Both the position numbers and the translations under genes were made by a program. From Stappia indica (GTDB lineage: Bacteria; Pseudomonadota; Alphaproteobacteria; Rhizobiales; Stappiaceae), in contig NZ_CP046908.1 of the NCBI RefSeq assembly GCF_009789575.1, forward strand, positions 558,001-622,000: DNA of 64,000 bases, written 5' to 3'. The notes beneath the pieces are model-generated. The model was given only the letters and a program-made list of their open reading frames with translations. It was not told where the DNA came from and did not search any database. Shown here one piece after another: positions 7,138 to 16,939 of the stretch. Each line of letters starts with the position of its first letter. Positions within the stretch are counted from its first letter, which is position 1.

Positions 7138-9171
7138 ATGAAATCGTTTGTCGGTTTCGCCGAAAATATCCGCTTTTCCTTGCAGGAAGCGTTCATCGCG
7201 CTCGTTCCGTTCGTCGTCCTGATCTCCGCAATCCGGCTGATCGACTTCGCACTTCTCTATAGCGGTGTCGCCGTTCCCTTCCTGGCGAACGAGACGTTGA
7301 ACGATATCGGCCGCCTGCTGGACGTCGCGATGCCGGTGATGCTGGCGATCTCGGTTTCCTACCAGCTCTCCATCCTGTTCCGCATCGACCGGGTGACCGG
7401 GGCTGCGCTGGCGCTCGCCGTCTTCTTCTTCGACACCTACGGCGCCATGTCGATCGACGATGTCGAGGCGATCTCGCTCGCCTCCGTCAACGCGGTGATC
7501 GCCCCGCTGCTGGCGCTCATGATCCTGCGTGCCTGCACCAGGCTGCCGCTCCCGCGCCTCCATCACGGCGCGCTCAGCTACAATCTCGAAAATGCGCTGA
7601 ACATGGCGCTGCCGGCGCTGTTGAGCTTCATTCTCACCGTTGCCGTGCTCAGCGTGCTGCACGATGCCGCCGACGCGATCTATGCCGCCCTTGCCCCCGC
7701 CTTCCTGGGGCTCGGCTCGGATCTGGCGCTGGCACTATATCTGGCCGGCTCCCAGTTCATCTGGTTCCTCGGCCTGCACGGCACCAACCTTGCCTATCTC
7801 GCCGTGCCGCCCGACTTCGGCGCGTTCGAGGTCGCCAGCGGCCTGTCGCGCGACATGTTCATGACCTCGTTCGTCAATCTCGGCGGATCGGGCGCGACGC
7901 TCGGCCTGGCACTGGCGATCCTGCTGTTCTCGCGAAATCCGCACATGCGCTCCATCGCGCTGGTCGCCCTGCCCTTCACCGCCTTCAACATTTCCGAGAT
8001 CCTCGTCTTCGGCCTGCCGATCGTCCTCAACCTGCGTCTGCTCGCGCCGTTCGTCGCGGTTCCCGTCGTCTGCCAGGCGGTTGCCCTGCTGGCCGTTTCC
8101 CACATCGGCCTGGCGGTCTATCCGGCCGAGGTGCCCTGGGTGACGCCGATGTTTCTCAACGTCTACCTGCAGACCGGCGAGGTCTGGGCCGTGCTGCTGC
8201 AGGCGGCGCTGCTCGGCGTGAGCACCCTGCTCTATGCGCCCTTCGTGGTCAGGTATGGACGCCTGCGGGAGAACACGCTCGGCCCCTCGCTGCTCAATGA
8301 CGGCGCCGATTTCGACGATCACATGCGCCGCCAGCACGGCCGCACCGTGTTCGACCACCACACCGAGCTGCTGCGCAACAGCGAGGCGGCCCGCGATGCG
8401 GTCGAATTCCTGCGCGAGAACCGGCTCGCCATGCACTACCAGCCGGAGATCGACGCGCGCACCGGCGCCTGCGTCGGCTTCGAGGCCCTGCTGCGGGTGT
8501 GGGTGGAGGGGCGCGGCTTTCTCGGCCCCTACTTCCTGGAGACGCTGGAAAACGCCGGCTTCGCGCATCTGATCGACCGCTGGGTCTGCCGCCAGGTGCT
8601 GCTGGACCTGGTCCGCGTCCAGGAGGCCGGGCCCGATCTCATCGTCTCCATCAACCTGCATCCCGATACGATCGCCGATCGCGGCACCGTCGACTGGCTG
8701 GTCCAGGCCTTCGCCGACATGCCGGTCAGCTTCGAGATCATCGAGCGGGGCCTGCGTTCGGATCCGGCCATTGCCGACAATCTGCGCCGGCTGTCCGGTG
8801 CCGGCCTGAGCATCGCCATCGACGATTTCGGCGCCGGCCATTCCAACTTCAACCTGCTGGCCGACCTGCCGGTCAGCATCGTGAAGTTCGACCGCTCGCT
8901 GCTGCTGAGCGCGGCCGAACAGCGCGGCCGCATCGTCTACCGAAAGCTCACCGGCCTGTGCCACGAGCTCGGCTACCGGGTCATTGCCGAAGGTGTGGAA
9001 ACGCGCGCCCAGGCAGACCTTGTCGCCTCCTGCGGCGTCGACCTGATCCAGGGCTGGCTGCATGCCCCGGCCATGCCGCTGGACGAGGCGATCGCCTTCG
9101 CCGAGCGTCTCAACGGCGCCGACCTGGTGAAAAGCACCCCGGCCTGCTGGCCGATGCAGCCGCGCAACTGA
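7138..9171 (+). CDS. PTS EIIC-like membrane domain fused to EAL c-di-GMP phosphodiesterase
   Basis: A 677-residue fusion. Residues about 10-375 are a polytopic domain resembling the lactose/cellobiose PTS permease EIIC: LHGTN, GGSGATLGL and FNISEILVFGLPIVLNLRLL match that family's signatures. Residues about 425-660 are an EAL domain with GFEALLR, INLHPDTI, FEIIERGL, DDFGAGHSNF, KFDRSLL and IAEGVET, so metal- and c-di-GMP-binding residues appear intact and hydrolysis of c-di-GMP to pGpG is expected. No EIIA, EIIB, HPr or EI domain is attached or encoded nearby, so EIIC probably senses a sugar rather than phosphorylating it (inference). The ATG at 7138 lacks a strong ribosome site. Confidence 0.88.
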   Translation: MKSFVGFAENIRFSLQEAFIALVPFVVLISAIRLIDFALLYSGVAVPFLANETLNDIGRLLDVAMPVMLAISVSYQLSILFRIDRVTGAALALAVFFFDTYGAMSIDDVEAISLASVNAVIAPLLALMILRACTRLPLPRLHHGALSYNLENALNMALPALLSFILTVAVLSVLHDAADAIYAALAPAFLGLGSDLALALYLAGSQFIWFLGLHGTNLAYLAVPPDFGAFEVASGLSRDMFMTSFVNLGGSGATLGLALAILLFSRNPHMRSIALVALPFTAFNISEILVFGLPIVLNLRLLAPFVAVPVVCQAVALLAVSHIGLAVYPAEVPWVTPMFLNVYLQTGEVWAVLLQAALLGVSTLLYAPFVVRYGRLRENTLGPSLLNDGADFDDHMRRQHGRTVFDHHTELLRNSEAARDAVEFLRENRLAMHYQPEIDARTGACVGFEALLRVWVEGRGFLGPYFLETLENAGFAHLIDRWVCRQVLLDLVRVQEAGPDLIVSINLHPDTIADRGTVDWLVQAFADMPVSFEIIERGLRSDPAIADNLRRLSGAGLSIAIDDFGAGHSNFNLLADLPVSIVKFDRSLLLSAAEQRGRIVYRKLTGLCHELGYRVIAEGVETRAQADLVASCGVDLIQGWLHAPAMPLDEAIAFAERLNGADLVKSTPACWPMQPRN

Positions 9172-9483
9172 CCTCGCGCCAGGCACTCGCGCCACCATCC
9201 GCATTCCTACCGATCAAACTGCCGATCTCATCCCGCTGGAGCCCGGCCGACCGCCGCAACATGGCCTCAAGCTGCGGAGACGATTGACGGATCTGCAATC
9301 TTGCAGCCCCCCCGCAGCGCAGTCCCCCGCCTCGCCCCCCGGCCCGCAGCATCCTGCCGGGCAGCTGGAAAGCTGTGCCGGGAAAGGGATCATTAAACCC
9401 GTTTTTGACTTCCCCTTAGAATCCTCGCCTCACTGGCGCACACTGATTTCCCGGCCTGGACGGCTGTGAAACGAGGATGCGAC
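9172..9483. other. 312-bp intergenic spacer
   Basis: No gene is evident. The middle is unusually C-rich (a C7 run near 9307, then several C5-C6 runs). The last 90 bp are more AT-rich, with TTGACT near 9405 and TAGAAT near 9416, and probably carry the promoter of the kinase gene; exact elements cannot be fixed. Confidence 0.35.
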
Positions 9484-11097
9484 GTGCAGCACTTCATCCG
9501 GAAGGGAAGCTCCGAAGCGGATGTTCTCCGGCATCTCCTGGCGACCATGCACAAGGGGATCACCGTGATGGATCCACAGTTGCGCCTCGTGGTGGTCAAC
9601 GATACGGCCTGCCGGCTGCTCGACCTGCCGCGGGAGTTGATCGAGAACACTCCCGATCTGGAAGAAGTCCTGCGCTTCATCGCGCAGCGCGGCGAATACG
9701 GCCCCGGCGATCCCGAAGCCCAGGTTCGCCAACGCCTGGAGCTGGCCCGCAGCCGGAAGATGTTCGACATCGAGCGCCAGCGCCCGGACGGCACGGTCCT
9801 CAGGGCGCAGGGGACGCCGATGCCGGACGGCGGCTTCGTGACGATCTACACCGACGTCACCGAGGCGCGGCGGCGGAACGATGCCGTCGCCGAGGCCCGC
9901 GACCTTCTGGAGGAGCGGCTTCAGGAGCGCACCGCGGAACTGCGCCGCGGTCGCGACCTGCTCGCCAGTACGGTCAATGCGGTCAACGACGGATTGGTGG
10001 TGGTCGACGAGAGCGGCCGCATCGTGCTCACCAACAACACGTTCGACCGGCTGTTTCCGAGCGAGCGAAGCTGGACGGACAGCGGCGAAAACATCGTCGA
10101 CGTGCTGCAGCGGCTCGGCCCGGCAGGGCTTGCAGAGGCGCTGGAAGGCCTGGACACCGATCCCGAGACGCCGAGCGAGTTCCGCTTCGGGGCCCGCAGC
10201 TGGTATCGCGTCAGTTGCCGCCCGACCGGCGACGACGGCACCGTGATCTACCGTTTCGCCGACATCACCACGTTCAAGCTCCAGCACCGGGCACTGCAGC
10301 AGCACACGGACAAGCTGGTGAAGATGCTGCGCAACGAGCAGAAGATCAACGAGATGCAGCGCGAGTTCGTCTCGATGGCCTCGCACGAGTTCCGCACGCC
10401 CCTTGCGATCATCGACAGCAACGCACAGCGCCTGCGCCGGTTGCTCGACCGTCATGTCGCAAGCGGGGCGAACCCGATCGACGACGAGGCCGCGACGGCC
10501 CTCACCCGCCGCCTTGGCAACATCCGGGAATCCGTCGACCGGATGCAATACCTGATCAACCGGTTCCTGAGCTTCACGCAGCACCAGTCGGGCGCTCTCG
10601 AACTGGAGTTGAAGGAGAGCGCGTTGCGGCCGCTCGTCCAGGCGGTGTGCCTGCGCCAGCAGAGCCTTTGCACGACGCATCTCGTCGACACGGACCTCGA
10701 TGCCCTGCCCGAGACGGCGAGGATCGACAGCCGCCTCATCGAGCAGTGCATCGCCAACATCCTGTCGAACGCCATCAAGTACTCGGCCGGCCGCGACCGC
10801 ATCCGCGTTCGCGGCTTCACCGAGAACGGGCACGCGGTCATTCGCATAGAGGACGACGGCGTCGGCATTCCCGAACACGAGATCCCGAAGATCTTCAACC
10901 GCTACTTCCGCGCTTCCACCTCCAGCGGCATACCCGGCACCGGCATCGGACTGCACATGACGGATATGATCGTCTCGGAACATCGCGGAAAGCTGCATGT
11001 GGTCAGCGAGGTCGGACGCGGCACGGCGGTCGAGATCCGCCTGCCCCACACGGCCGCCCCCGCCGCCCCCCCGACCGCCAACGAGGCAACCCTATGA
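9484..11097 (+). CDS. PAS-domain sensor histidine kinase
   Basis: A kinase of about 537 residues without membrane segments, so cytosolic. Two PAS-type domains (about 10-130 and 160-270), joined by a coiled coil near residue 140-165, precede a HisKA domain with the phospho-acceptor in SMASHEFRTPLAII. The ATPase domain shows the N box NILSNAIKYS, the G1 box IEDDGVGIP and the G2 box GTGIGLHMT. The GTG at 9484 is chosen because GAGGA lies six bases upstream; an in-frame GTG at 9466 would add six residues. The stop overlaps the next gene's ATG (ATGA), so kinase and regulator are translationally coupled. The signal is unknown. Confidence 0.92.
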   Translation: MQHFIRKGSSEADVLRHLLATMHKGITVMDPQLRLVVVNDTACRLLDLPRELIENTPDLEEVLRFIAQRGEYGPGDPEAQVRQRLELARSRKMFDIERQRPDGTVLRAQGTPMPDGGFVTIYTDVTEARRRNDAVAEARDLLEERLQERTAELRRGRDLLASTVNAVNDGLVVVDESGRIVLTNNTFDRLFPSERSWTDSGENIVDVLQRLGPAGLAEALEGLDTDPETPSEFRFGARSWYRVSCRPTGDDGTVIYRFADITTFKLQHRALQQHTDKLVKMLRNEQKINEMQREFVSMASHEFRTPLAIIDSNAQRLRRLLDRHVASGANPIDDEAATALTRRLGNIRESVDRMQYLINRFLSFTQHQSGALELELKESALRPLVQAVCLRQQSLCTTHLVDTDLDALPETARIDSRLIEQCIANILSNAIKYSAGRDRIRVRGFTENGHAVIRIEDDGVGIPEHEIPKIFNRYFRASTSSGIPGTGIGLHMTDMIVSEHRGKLHVVSEVGRGTAVEIRLPHTAAPAAPPTANEATL

Positions 11098-11915
11098 CCC
11101 ACAAGGCGACGATCCTGTGCATCGAGGACGAGAAGCTGCTGCTGGAGGACCTCAAGGAGGAGCTTCAGGATGCCGGCTACCAGGTTTTGACGGCCTGCAA
11201 CGGGCAGGAAGGTTTCGATTGCCTCGGACAGCATGTGCCCGATCTCATCATCTGCGACATGATGATGCCGGTGATGAGCGGGCCGGAGCTGCTGGCCCGC
11301 ATCCGCAGCGAACTGCCGCGGCTGACCCGCGTGCCCTTCATCTTCCTCACCGCGCTCGCCACGCGCGACGACATCATCCAGGGCAAGAAGCTGGGCGCCG
11401 ACGACTATCTCACCAAGCCGCTCGACTTCGACATGCTGCTGGCCACCGTCGAGGCGCGGCTGAATGAAGTCCGGCGCATCGACGGCGCCCACCGGGCGCA
11501 GCTGCTGCAGATCGAGAAGGCGATCCGCCAGTCGCGGCAGGCACGCGGTCCCTTGCGCATCTCTCTCGTCAGCGGTCTGCCCAAGGTCGTCGAGCCGATC
11601 CGCGCCGCGCTGGAGGAACTGGGCTGCGAGATCACCCTCGTTCCGGAGGAAAAGCTGAAGCACAAGAGCTACACGTTCGATCGTCAGGACATCGTCCTGC
11701 TCGTCTACAGCAAGTTCGTGCATTATTTCCTGCAATACATGACCCGCGAGGGAATTCGCCCGCCGCAGGGAAAGATGATGCTGCTGGCCCCGCCGAACAT
11801 GAGCGACGCCGCGCGCGCCGGCCTTCTCGAGACCGGCATCGACGGCTTCCTCGACTATCCCTACCGGCCGGTCGAGGTCTTCAAGTTGCTGATGGACCGC
11901 CTGCAGCCGGCCTGA
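11094..11915 (+). CDS. Response regulator with receiver plus degenerate receiver-like domain
   Basis: This 273-residue protein is the partner of the upstream kinase. Residues 6-130 are a receiver with the acidic pair at E11/D12, phospho-acceptor D55 in ICDMMMPVMSG, a Thr in FIFLTALA and the Lys in YLTKPLDF. A helical linker follows. Residues about 155-273 look like a second receiver fold lacking the key residues: the β4-β5 part reads MMLLAPPNMS and GFLDYPYRPVEVF, with Tyr where the conserved Lys-Pro would be. There is no DNA-binding or enzymatic output domain, so output is probably by protein contact (inference). Confidence 0.9.
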   Translation: MTHKATILCIEDEKLLLEDLKEELQDAGYQVLTACNGQEGFDCLGQHVPDLIICDMMMPVMSGPELLARIRSELPRLTRVPFIFLTALATRDDIIQGKKLGADDYLTKPLDFDMLLATVEARLNEVRRIDGAHRAQLLQIEKAIRQSRQARGPLRISLVSGLPKVVEPIRAALEELGCEITLVPEEKLKHKSYTFDRQDIVLLVYSKFVHYFLQYMTREGIRPPQGKMMLLAPPNMSDAARAGLLETGIDGFLDYPYRPVEVFKLLMDRLQPA

Positions 11916-11963
11916 GCGGATAGCGCACCCGCGCTCACGCCCACTCCCGGCGCTCCCGGCCGC

Positions 11964-11999
11964 AAAAACGAAAAAGGCGCGAGCCTTGCGGCCCGCGCC
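11964..11999 (-). terminator. Rho-independent terminator of the aap operon
   Basis: On the minus strand a 10-bp stem GGCGCGGGCC / GGCTCGCGCC with loop GCAA is followed by TTTTTCGTTTTT, 82 bp downstream of the aapP stop codon. The same stem could slow convergent transcription from the response-regulator gene. Confidence 0.85.
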
Positions 12000-12080
12000 C
12001 TTCCGTTCCTCGATGCCCCCCGTATGCACGGGCGAGCGAGCGGTCCGCGGTGCCCCCCCGACAGCGCGGCCCGCCCCGCC

Positions 12081-12881
12081 TCAGTGCAGGATCTGGCTGA
12101 GGAACAGCTTGGTCCGCTCGTGCTGCGGATTCGTGAAGAAGGGTTCCGGCTCGTTCTGCTCGACGATCTGGCCGGCATCCATGAAGATCACGCGGTTCGC
12201 CACCTGGCGCGCGAAGCCCATCTCGTGGGTGACGCAGAGCATGGTCATGCCCTCTTCGGCCAGGCTCACCATCACGTCGAGCACTTCCTTGATCATCTCC
12301 GGGTCGAGCGCCGAGGTCGGCTCGTCGAACAGCATGATCTTCGGGCTCATGCACAGCGAGCGGGCGATCGCCACGCGCTGCTGCTGGCCGCCCGACAGCT
12401 GGCCCGGATACTTCTTCGCCTGCTCGGGGATCTTGACCCGCTCCAGGTAGTGCATGGCGATTTCCTCGGCCTTGGCCTTGGGCATCTTGCGCACCCAGAT
12501 CGGCGCCAGCGTGCAATTCTCCAGGATCGTCAGATGCGGGAACAGGTTGAAGTGCTGGAAGCACATGCCGACCTCCCGGCGGATCTCGTCGATCTTCTTC
12601 AGATCGTCGGTCAGCTCGATCCCGTCGACGACGATGGAGCCCTTCTGGTGCTCCTCCAGGCGGTTGATGCAGCGGATCATGGTCGACTTGCCGGACCCGG
12701 ACGGGCCGCAGATGACGATCCGCTCGCCGCGCATCACCTTCAGGTTGATGTCGCGCAGCACGTGGAAGTCGCCGTACCACTTGTTCATGTTGGTGATCTC
12801 GATGGCGACGTCGGTCTCCGACACCGTCATCCGGCTGCGGATGGGGGTGATGTCCGCGGCATCGACAGCGTTTTCAGTCAT
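12081..12881 (-). CDS. aapP: General L-amino acid ABC transporter, ATP-binding protein AapP
   Basis: This 266-residue ATPase energises the AapJQMP importer. Walker A is GPSGSGKST, the signature [14 protein letters not shown], Walker [13 protein letters not shown], and the switch histidine lies in VTHEMG. The sequence is of the polar amino-acid transporter (GlnQ/HisP) class, with a short extra N-terminus typical of AapP. GGAG precedes the ATG. It is the last gene of aapJ-aapQ-aapM-aapP, 41 bp after aapM, and is followed by a strong terminator. Confidence 0.95.
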   Translation of the reverse strand: MTENAVDAADITPIRSRMTVSETDVAIEITNMNKWYGDFHVLRDINLKVMRGERIVICGPSGSGKSTMIRCINRLEEHQKGSIVVDGIELTDDLKKIDEIRREVGMCFQHFNLFPHLTILENCTLAPIWVRKMPKAKAEEIAMHYLERVKIPEQAKKYPGQLSGGQQQRVAIARSLCMSPKIMLFDEPTSALDPEMIKEVLDVMVSLAEEGMTMLCVTHEMGFARQVANRVIFMDAGQIVEQNEPEPFFTNPQHERTKLFLSQILH

Positions 12882-12922
12882 GGCTCAGCTCCAAACGTTG
12901 TGTCGGCTTCGAAGGGCGCGCG

Positions 12923-14224
12923 TCAGCGCGCGTGCCCCCGGTGCAGGCGGCGCTCCATGTAGATGGAGTAGCGCGACATGCCGAAGCAGAAGATCCAGAA
13001 GACGAAGGCGGCAAAGACGAAGCCCGTCGCCGGCGTGTTGGGCGAAGCCCAGTTCGCGTCGGAGAAGTTCAGCGAGACGATGCCGAGCAGGTCGAACAGG
13101 CCGATGATCAGCACCAGGCTCGTGTCCTTGAACAGGCCGATGAAGGTGTTGACGATGCCCGGAATGACCAGCTTCAGCGCCTGCGGCATGATGATCAGGC
13201 CGATGCCCTGCCAGAACGACAGGCCCATGGCGTCGGCCGCCTCGTACTGGCCCTTGGGGATCGCCTGCAACCCGCCGCGCACCACCTCGGCCATATAGGC
13301 GGAGGCGAACAGGGCGACGCCGATCAGCGCCCGCAGCAGCTTGTCGAAGTTGACGCCGTCGGGCAGGAACAGCGGCAGCATCACCGAGGACATGAACAGC
13401 ACGGTGATCAGCGGCACGCCGCGCCAGAACTCGATGAAGATCACCGAGACCAGCTTGACCGCCGGCAGCTTCGACCGCCGTCCCAGCGCCAGCAGGATGC
13501 CGAGCGGGAACGAGGCGACGATGCCGACGATGGCGACCACCAGCGTCACCAGCAATCCGCCCCACAGCTGCGTCTCCACCGGCCTCAGGCCGAAGTCGTA
13601 GGAGACGACGGCGAAGACCAGCGCCAGCGCCGCGTACATCGCCGCCACGACCTTGAGCGGGGAGAGCGGCTCGATGCCCGCATTCCGGCAGATCAGCGCG
13701 GTGATGGCGAGCGAGAGCACGGCCAGGATCGCAAGGCCGATCCAGAAGCTCCCCGACAGGTCCACATCGCCGCCGGTCAGCAGGATGAAGCCGGCGATCG
13801 GGAAGACGACGAGCAGGTAGAGCACCGTCTCGCGCTTGAACGGCACCTGCGGGATCGCCGCCGGCACCAGGCCGGCGATCAGCAGCAGGCCGGTGAGGTC
13901 CACCCGCCAGCGTTCGGGGTCCGGATAGCGGCCATACATGAACTGGCCGAACTTGGCGTAGACGAAGGCCCAGCAGGCCCCGGCCCCTTCCACGACGCAG
14001 GCATCGCGGCTGGTGCCGGTCCACACCGCATCGATGAACAGCCAGTTGATGGTCGGCGGCAGGATCAGGGCCAGCATGGCGATGCCGACCACGGTCATGA
14101 TGGCATTGCCGACACTGTCGAACAGGTTCTGGCGGATCCAGCCGATCGCGCCGGTCTCGGAGACGGGCGGCGCCATGCGCGGCGCCTCGTCGGTTCGCAC
14201 ATAGGCGATTTTCGACACGGTCAT
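12923..14224 (-). CDS. aapM: General L-amino acid ABC transporter permease AapM
   Basis: A 433-residue inner-membrane permease with about eight hydrophobic segments; the C-terminal half is the BPD_transp_1 domain of His/Glu/Gln permeases. The EAA-loop region reads [20 protein letters not shown], followed by [21 protein letters not shown] large periplasmic insert near residues 45-100 contains [12 protein letters not shown]. It forms the channel with AapQ, from which its start is separated by four bases. In Rhizobium leguminosarum this system takes up a wide range of L-amino acids. Confidence 0.94.
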   Translation of the reverse strand: MTVSKIAYVRTDEAPRMAPPVSETGAIGWIRQNLFDSVGNAIMTVVGIAMLALILPPTINWLFIDAVWTGTSRDACVVEGAGACWAFVYAKFGQFMYGRYPDPERWRVDLTGLLLIAGLVPAAIPQVPFKRETVLYLLVVFPIAGFILLTGGDVDLSGSFWIGLAILAVLSLAITALICRNAGIEPLSPLKVVAAMYAALALVFAVVSYDFGLRPVETQLWGGLLVTLVVAIVGIVASFPLGILLALGRRSKLPAVKLVSVIFIEFWRGVPLITVLFMSSVMLPLFLPDGVNFDKLLRALIGVALFASAYMAEVVRGGLQAIPKGQYEAADAMGLSFWQGIGLIIMPQALKLVIPGIVNTFIGLFKDTSLVLIIGLFDLLGIVSLNFSDANWASPNTPATGFVFAAFVFWIFCFGMSRYSIYMERRLHRGHAR

Positions 14225-14228
14225 CGCC

Positions 14229-15431
14229 CTACCTCTCCACCAGCGCCATGCGCGAATTGTACCAGTTCATGAAGCCCGAGGTGAGCAGCGACAGGGTCAG
14301 GTAGACCAGCATGGTGATGATGATCACCTCCACCGCCTGGCCGGTCTGGTTCAGCACCGTGCCGGCGAACACCGCGACGAGGTCCGGATAGCCGATGGCG
14401 ACCGCCAGCGAGGAGTTCTTGGTCAGGTTGAGGAACTGGCTGGTCAGCGGCGGGATGATCACCCGCATCGCCTGCGGGATGATCACCAGCTGCAGCGTCC
14501 GCCGGGGCCGCAGACCCAGCGAATAGGCCGCCTCCGTCTGGCCGTGCGAGACGGCGAGGATGCCCGCGCGCACGATCTCGGCGATGAACGCCGCCGTGTA
14601 GAGCGCAAGTCCCAGCAGCAGGGCCATGAATTCCGGGATGACGACGACGCCGCCGCGGAAGTTGAACCCGGCAAGCTCCGCATAGGCCAGCTCGACCGGC
14701 ATGCCGGTAACGAGATAGGCAAGGAGCGGCAGGCCGACGATCAGCCCGAGCCCGGCGATCACGCTGGGGAACTGGCGTCCGGTCTCCTGCTGGCGCTTGC
14801 GCGCCCAGCGCGAGATGCCGATCGAGGCGGCAATGGCGGCGAGCAGCGCCCACAGGATCGCGGACGACCCCGGCTGGCCGATCACCTCGGGAAGGATCAG
14901 GCCGCGATTGTTGAGAAAGACGCCGGGCACCGGCTCCAGCGACTGGCGCGGCGACGGCAGCACGGACAGCACCGCCTTGTACCAGAACAGCAGTTGCAGC
15001 AGCAGCGGGATGTTGCGCAGCAACTCCACATACCAGGTGGCGATCTGGCGGATCAGGAAGTTCTTCGACAGCCGCGCGATGCCGACGATGAAGCCGAGCA
15101 CCGTGGCGATGACGATGCCGATCGATGCCACCAGCAAGGTGTTCAGCAGGCCCACGATGAAGGCGCGGGAATAGCTGCTGTCGTTGGTGTAGGAAACAAG
15201 GGACTGGGAGACGTCGAAGCCGGCGCGCTCGGACAGGAATCCGAGGCCGGAGGCGATTCCCGCCCGTTCCAGGTTGATCTTCGCGTTGTAGGCGAAGAAG
15301 GCAAGCATCCCCAGGAGGAAGGCGACGACCAGCACCTGGAAGACAACGCCGCGCACGCGCGGATTGTAGAACCAGGATGTGCCGGATCCGCCGCCCGCTT
15401 GCTCGCGCTCGGCAGAGCTTGCAGGTGTCAT
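14229..15431 (-). CDS. aapQ: General L-amino acid ABC transporter permease AapQ
   Basis: A 400-residue inner-membrane permease paired with AapM. The N-terminal half has a transmembrane helix near residues 30-47 and the region [20 protein letters not shown], typical of the Aap/Bzt group. The C-terminal half holds the EAA loop [20 protein letters not shown] followed by [21 protein letters not shown] long insert separates the first helices from the permease core, as in the family. The gene starts about 190 bp after aapJ, beyond a hairpin that should reduce read-through, so AapJ is probably made in excess over the membrane subunits. Confidence 0.94.
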   Translation of the reverse strand: MTPASSAEREQAGGGSGTSWFYNPRVRGVVFQVLVVAFLLGMLAFFAYNAKINLERAGIASGLGFLSERAGFDVSQSLVSYTNDSSYSRAFIVGLLNTLLVASIGIVIATVLGFIVGIARLSKNFLIRQIATWYVELLRNIPLLLQLLFWYKAVLSVLPSPRQSLEPVPGVFLNNRGLILPEVIGQPGSSAILWALLAAIAASIGISRWARKRQQETGRQFPSVIAGLGLIVGLPLLAYLVTGMPVELAYAELAGFNFRGGVVVIPEFMALLLGLALYTAAFIAEIVRAGILAVSHGQTEAAYSLGLRPRRTLQLVIIPQAMRVIIPPLTSQFLNLTKNSSLAVAIGYPDLVAVFAGTVLNQTGQAVEVIIITMLVYLTLSLLTSGFMNWYNSRMALVER

Positions 15432-15579
15432 GTCAGACAGGTTCCCCTCGCCGGTTCGCTGTTTTCAGCGTTACCCGATATCCGCTGCGTTCAGCGTAAC
15501 CCGTAAGTGACTGGCCCGTTCGGGGCCCGTCCGGTCCGGTTTTCCGGACTCGGTCGTTTGTCGTTTCTGCGTCACTTCG

Positions 15580-15610
15580 AAAAGACCCGGCGCGGATGCC
15601 GCGCCGGGTC
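15580..15610 (-). terminator. Intercistronic hairpin between aapJ and aapQ
   Basis: A perfect 12-bp stem GACCCGGCGCGG / CCGCGCCGGGTC with a three-base loop begins 13 bp after the aapJ stop and is followed on the minus strand by TTTT. Hairpins like this commonly act as partial terminators or mRNA stabilisers after binding-protein genes. Confidence 0.8.
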
Positions 15611-15623
15611 CGGTGATGCCGTC

Positions 15624-16640
15624 TTAGCGGATCGGCGGGGCGTACTGCAGGCCGCCCTTCGACCACAGCGCGTTCACGCCGCGGGCGATGCCCAGCGGGG
15701 TGTCCGGACCGACCGTCTTGTCGAAGACTTCGCCGTAGTTGCCGACATGCTTGATGATGCGGGCGGCCCAGTCGTTGCTGAGGCCGATGGACTCGCCGAA
15801 CGTGCCCTCGACGCCGAGAAGGCGACGGATGTTCGGGTTGTCGGAGCCCTTCATCTCCTCGACATTGGCCGAGGTCACGCCCAGCTCTTCAGCGTTGAGC
15901 ATGGCGTAGTGGACCCACTTGACCAGGTTGAACCACTGGTCGTCGCCCTGGCGCACTGCGGGGCCGAGCGGCTCCTTGGAGATGATCTCCGGCAGCACGA
16001 TGTGCTCGGCCGGGTCGGTCAGCTGCAGGCGGATCGAGTACAGGCCCGAGGCGTCGGTCGTGTAGACGTCGCAACGGTTGGCGTCGTAGGCGGCGTTCAC
16101 CTCCTCGAGCTTCTCGAACACGACCGGCTTGTACTCCATGCCGTTGGCCTTGAAGTAGTCGGTCAGGTTCAGCTCGGTGGTGGTGCCGGTCTGCACGCAG
16201 ACGGAGGCGCCGGACAGCTCGAGAGCCGAAGAGACGCCGAGCGACTTGCGGACCATGAAGCCCTGGCCGTCATAGTAGTTGACGCCGGTGAAGTTCAGGC
16301 CGAGCGTCGTGTCGCGGCTCATCGTCCAGGTGGTGTTGCGCACCAGCACGTCGACTTCGCCGGTCTGCAGCGCGGTGAAGCGCTCCTTGGCGGTCAGCGG
16401 GGTGAACTTGACGGCATTGGCATCGTCGAAGATCGCCGCGGCGATGGCGCGGCAGGTGGAGACGTCGAGGCCGGTCCACTCGCCCTTGTCGTCCGGAGCC
16501 GCAAAACCGGCCAGGCCGGTGTTGGAGCCGCACTGCAGGAAGCCCTTCGCCTTGACGTCGTCGAGCGTCGCGGCGGAAGCGGCGGTGGCCGTCAGGCCGA
16601 GCGCCGCGCCGAGCACGATCGGAAGCAGTTTATGCGTCAT
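15624..16640 (-). CDS. aapJ: General L-amino acid ABC transporter substrate-binding protein AapJ
   Basis: A 338-residue periplasmic binding protein. MTHKLLPIVLGAALGLTATA is a Sec signal peptide with cleavage near ASAA (about residue 23). The mature part starts TLDDVKAKGFLQCGSNTGLA and contains GEWTGLDVSTCRAIAAAIF and FTALQTGEVDVLVRNTTWT, the SBP_bac_3 signatures of the AapJ/BztA group. The ATG at 16640 follows AGAAGG at ten bases; the frame extends further upstream without conservation. It captures L-amino acids and delivers them to AapQM. First gene of the operon, divergent from metC as in rhizobia. Confidence 0.95.
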   Translation of the reverse strand: MTHKLLPIVLGAALGLTATAASAATLDDVKAKGFLQCGSNTGLAGFAAPDDKGEWTGLDVSTCRAIAAAIFDDANAVKFTPLTAKERFTALQTGEVDVLVRNTTWTMSRDTTLGLNFTGVNYYDGQGFMVRKSLGVSSALELSGASVCVQTGTTTELNLTDYFKANGMEYKPVVFEKLEEVNAAYDANRCDVYTTDASGLYSIRLQLTDPAEHIVLPEIISKEPLGPAVRQGDDQWFNLVKWVHYAMLNAEELGVTSANVEEMKGSDNPNIRRLLGVEGTFGESIGLSNDWAARIIKHVGNYGEVFDKTVGPDTPLGIARGVNALWSKGGLQYAPPIR

Positions 16641-16884
16641 GGATATGCAGCCTTCTCTTTTGCCCTGTCTAATCTGGGTTTTTTCGAGATCACGCGTGCG
16701 GGAATCAGGATGCGGCCATGATGCGTCTGCGAAAAGCAGTGTCGGCACAGGATAACCCCCTCCCGGCATGTCCGCGGCCCTTCTTGTTTTCTGGCCGTCG
16801 GAGATGCCACCGTCATCTCATGGATGCATTCGATGGCATTTATCGCTAAGGGTCAAGTACCCGACGCACCGTAAGGTACGATTT

Positions 16885-16900
16885 GCGAAAAATTTTTCGC
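16885..16900. promoter_or_regulatory. 16-bp perfect palindrome upstream of metC
   Basis: GCGAAAAATTTTTCGC is a perfect inverted repeat 39 bp upstream of the metC ATG, inside the 299-bp metC-aapJ divergent spacer. It sits in the AT-richest part of that spacer. It could be an operator for metC or for both directions; no known consensus is recognised. Confidence 0.5.
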
Positions 16901-16939
16901 TAACTGAAAATCCAGTCAACACACCGCGAAAGGTCCTTT

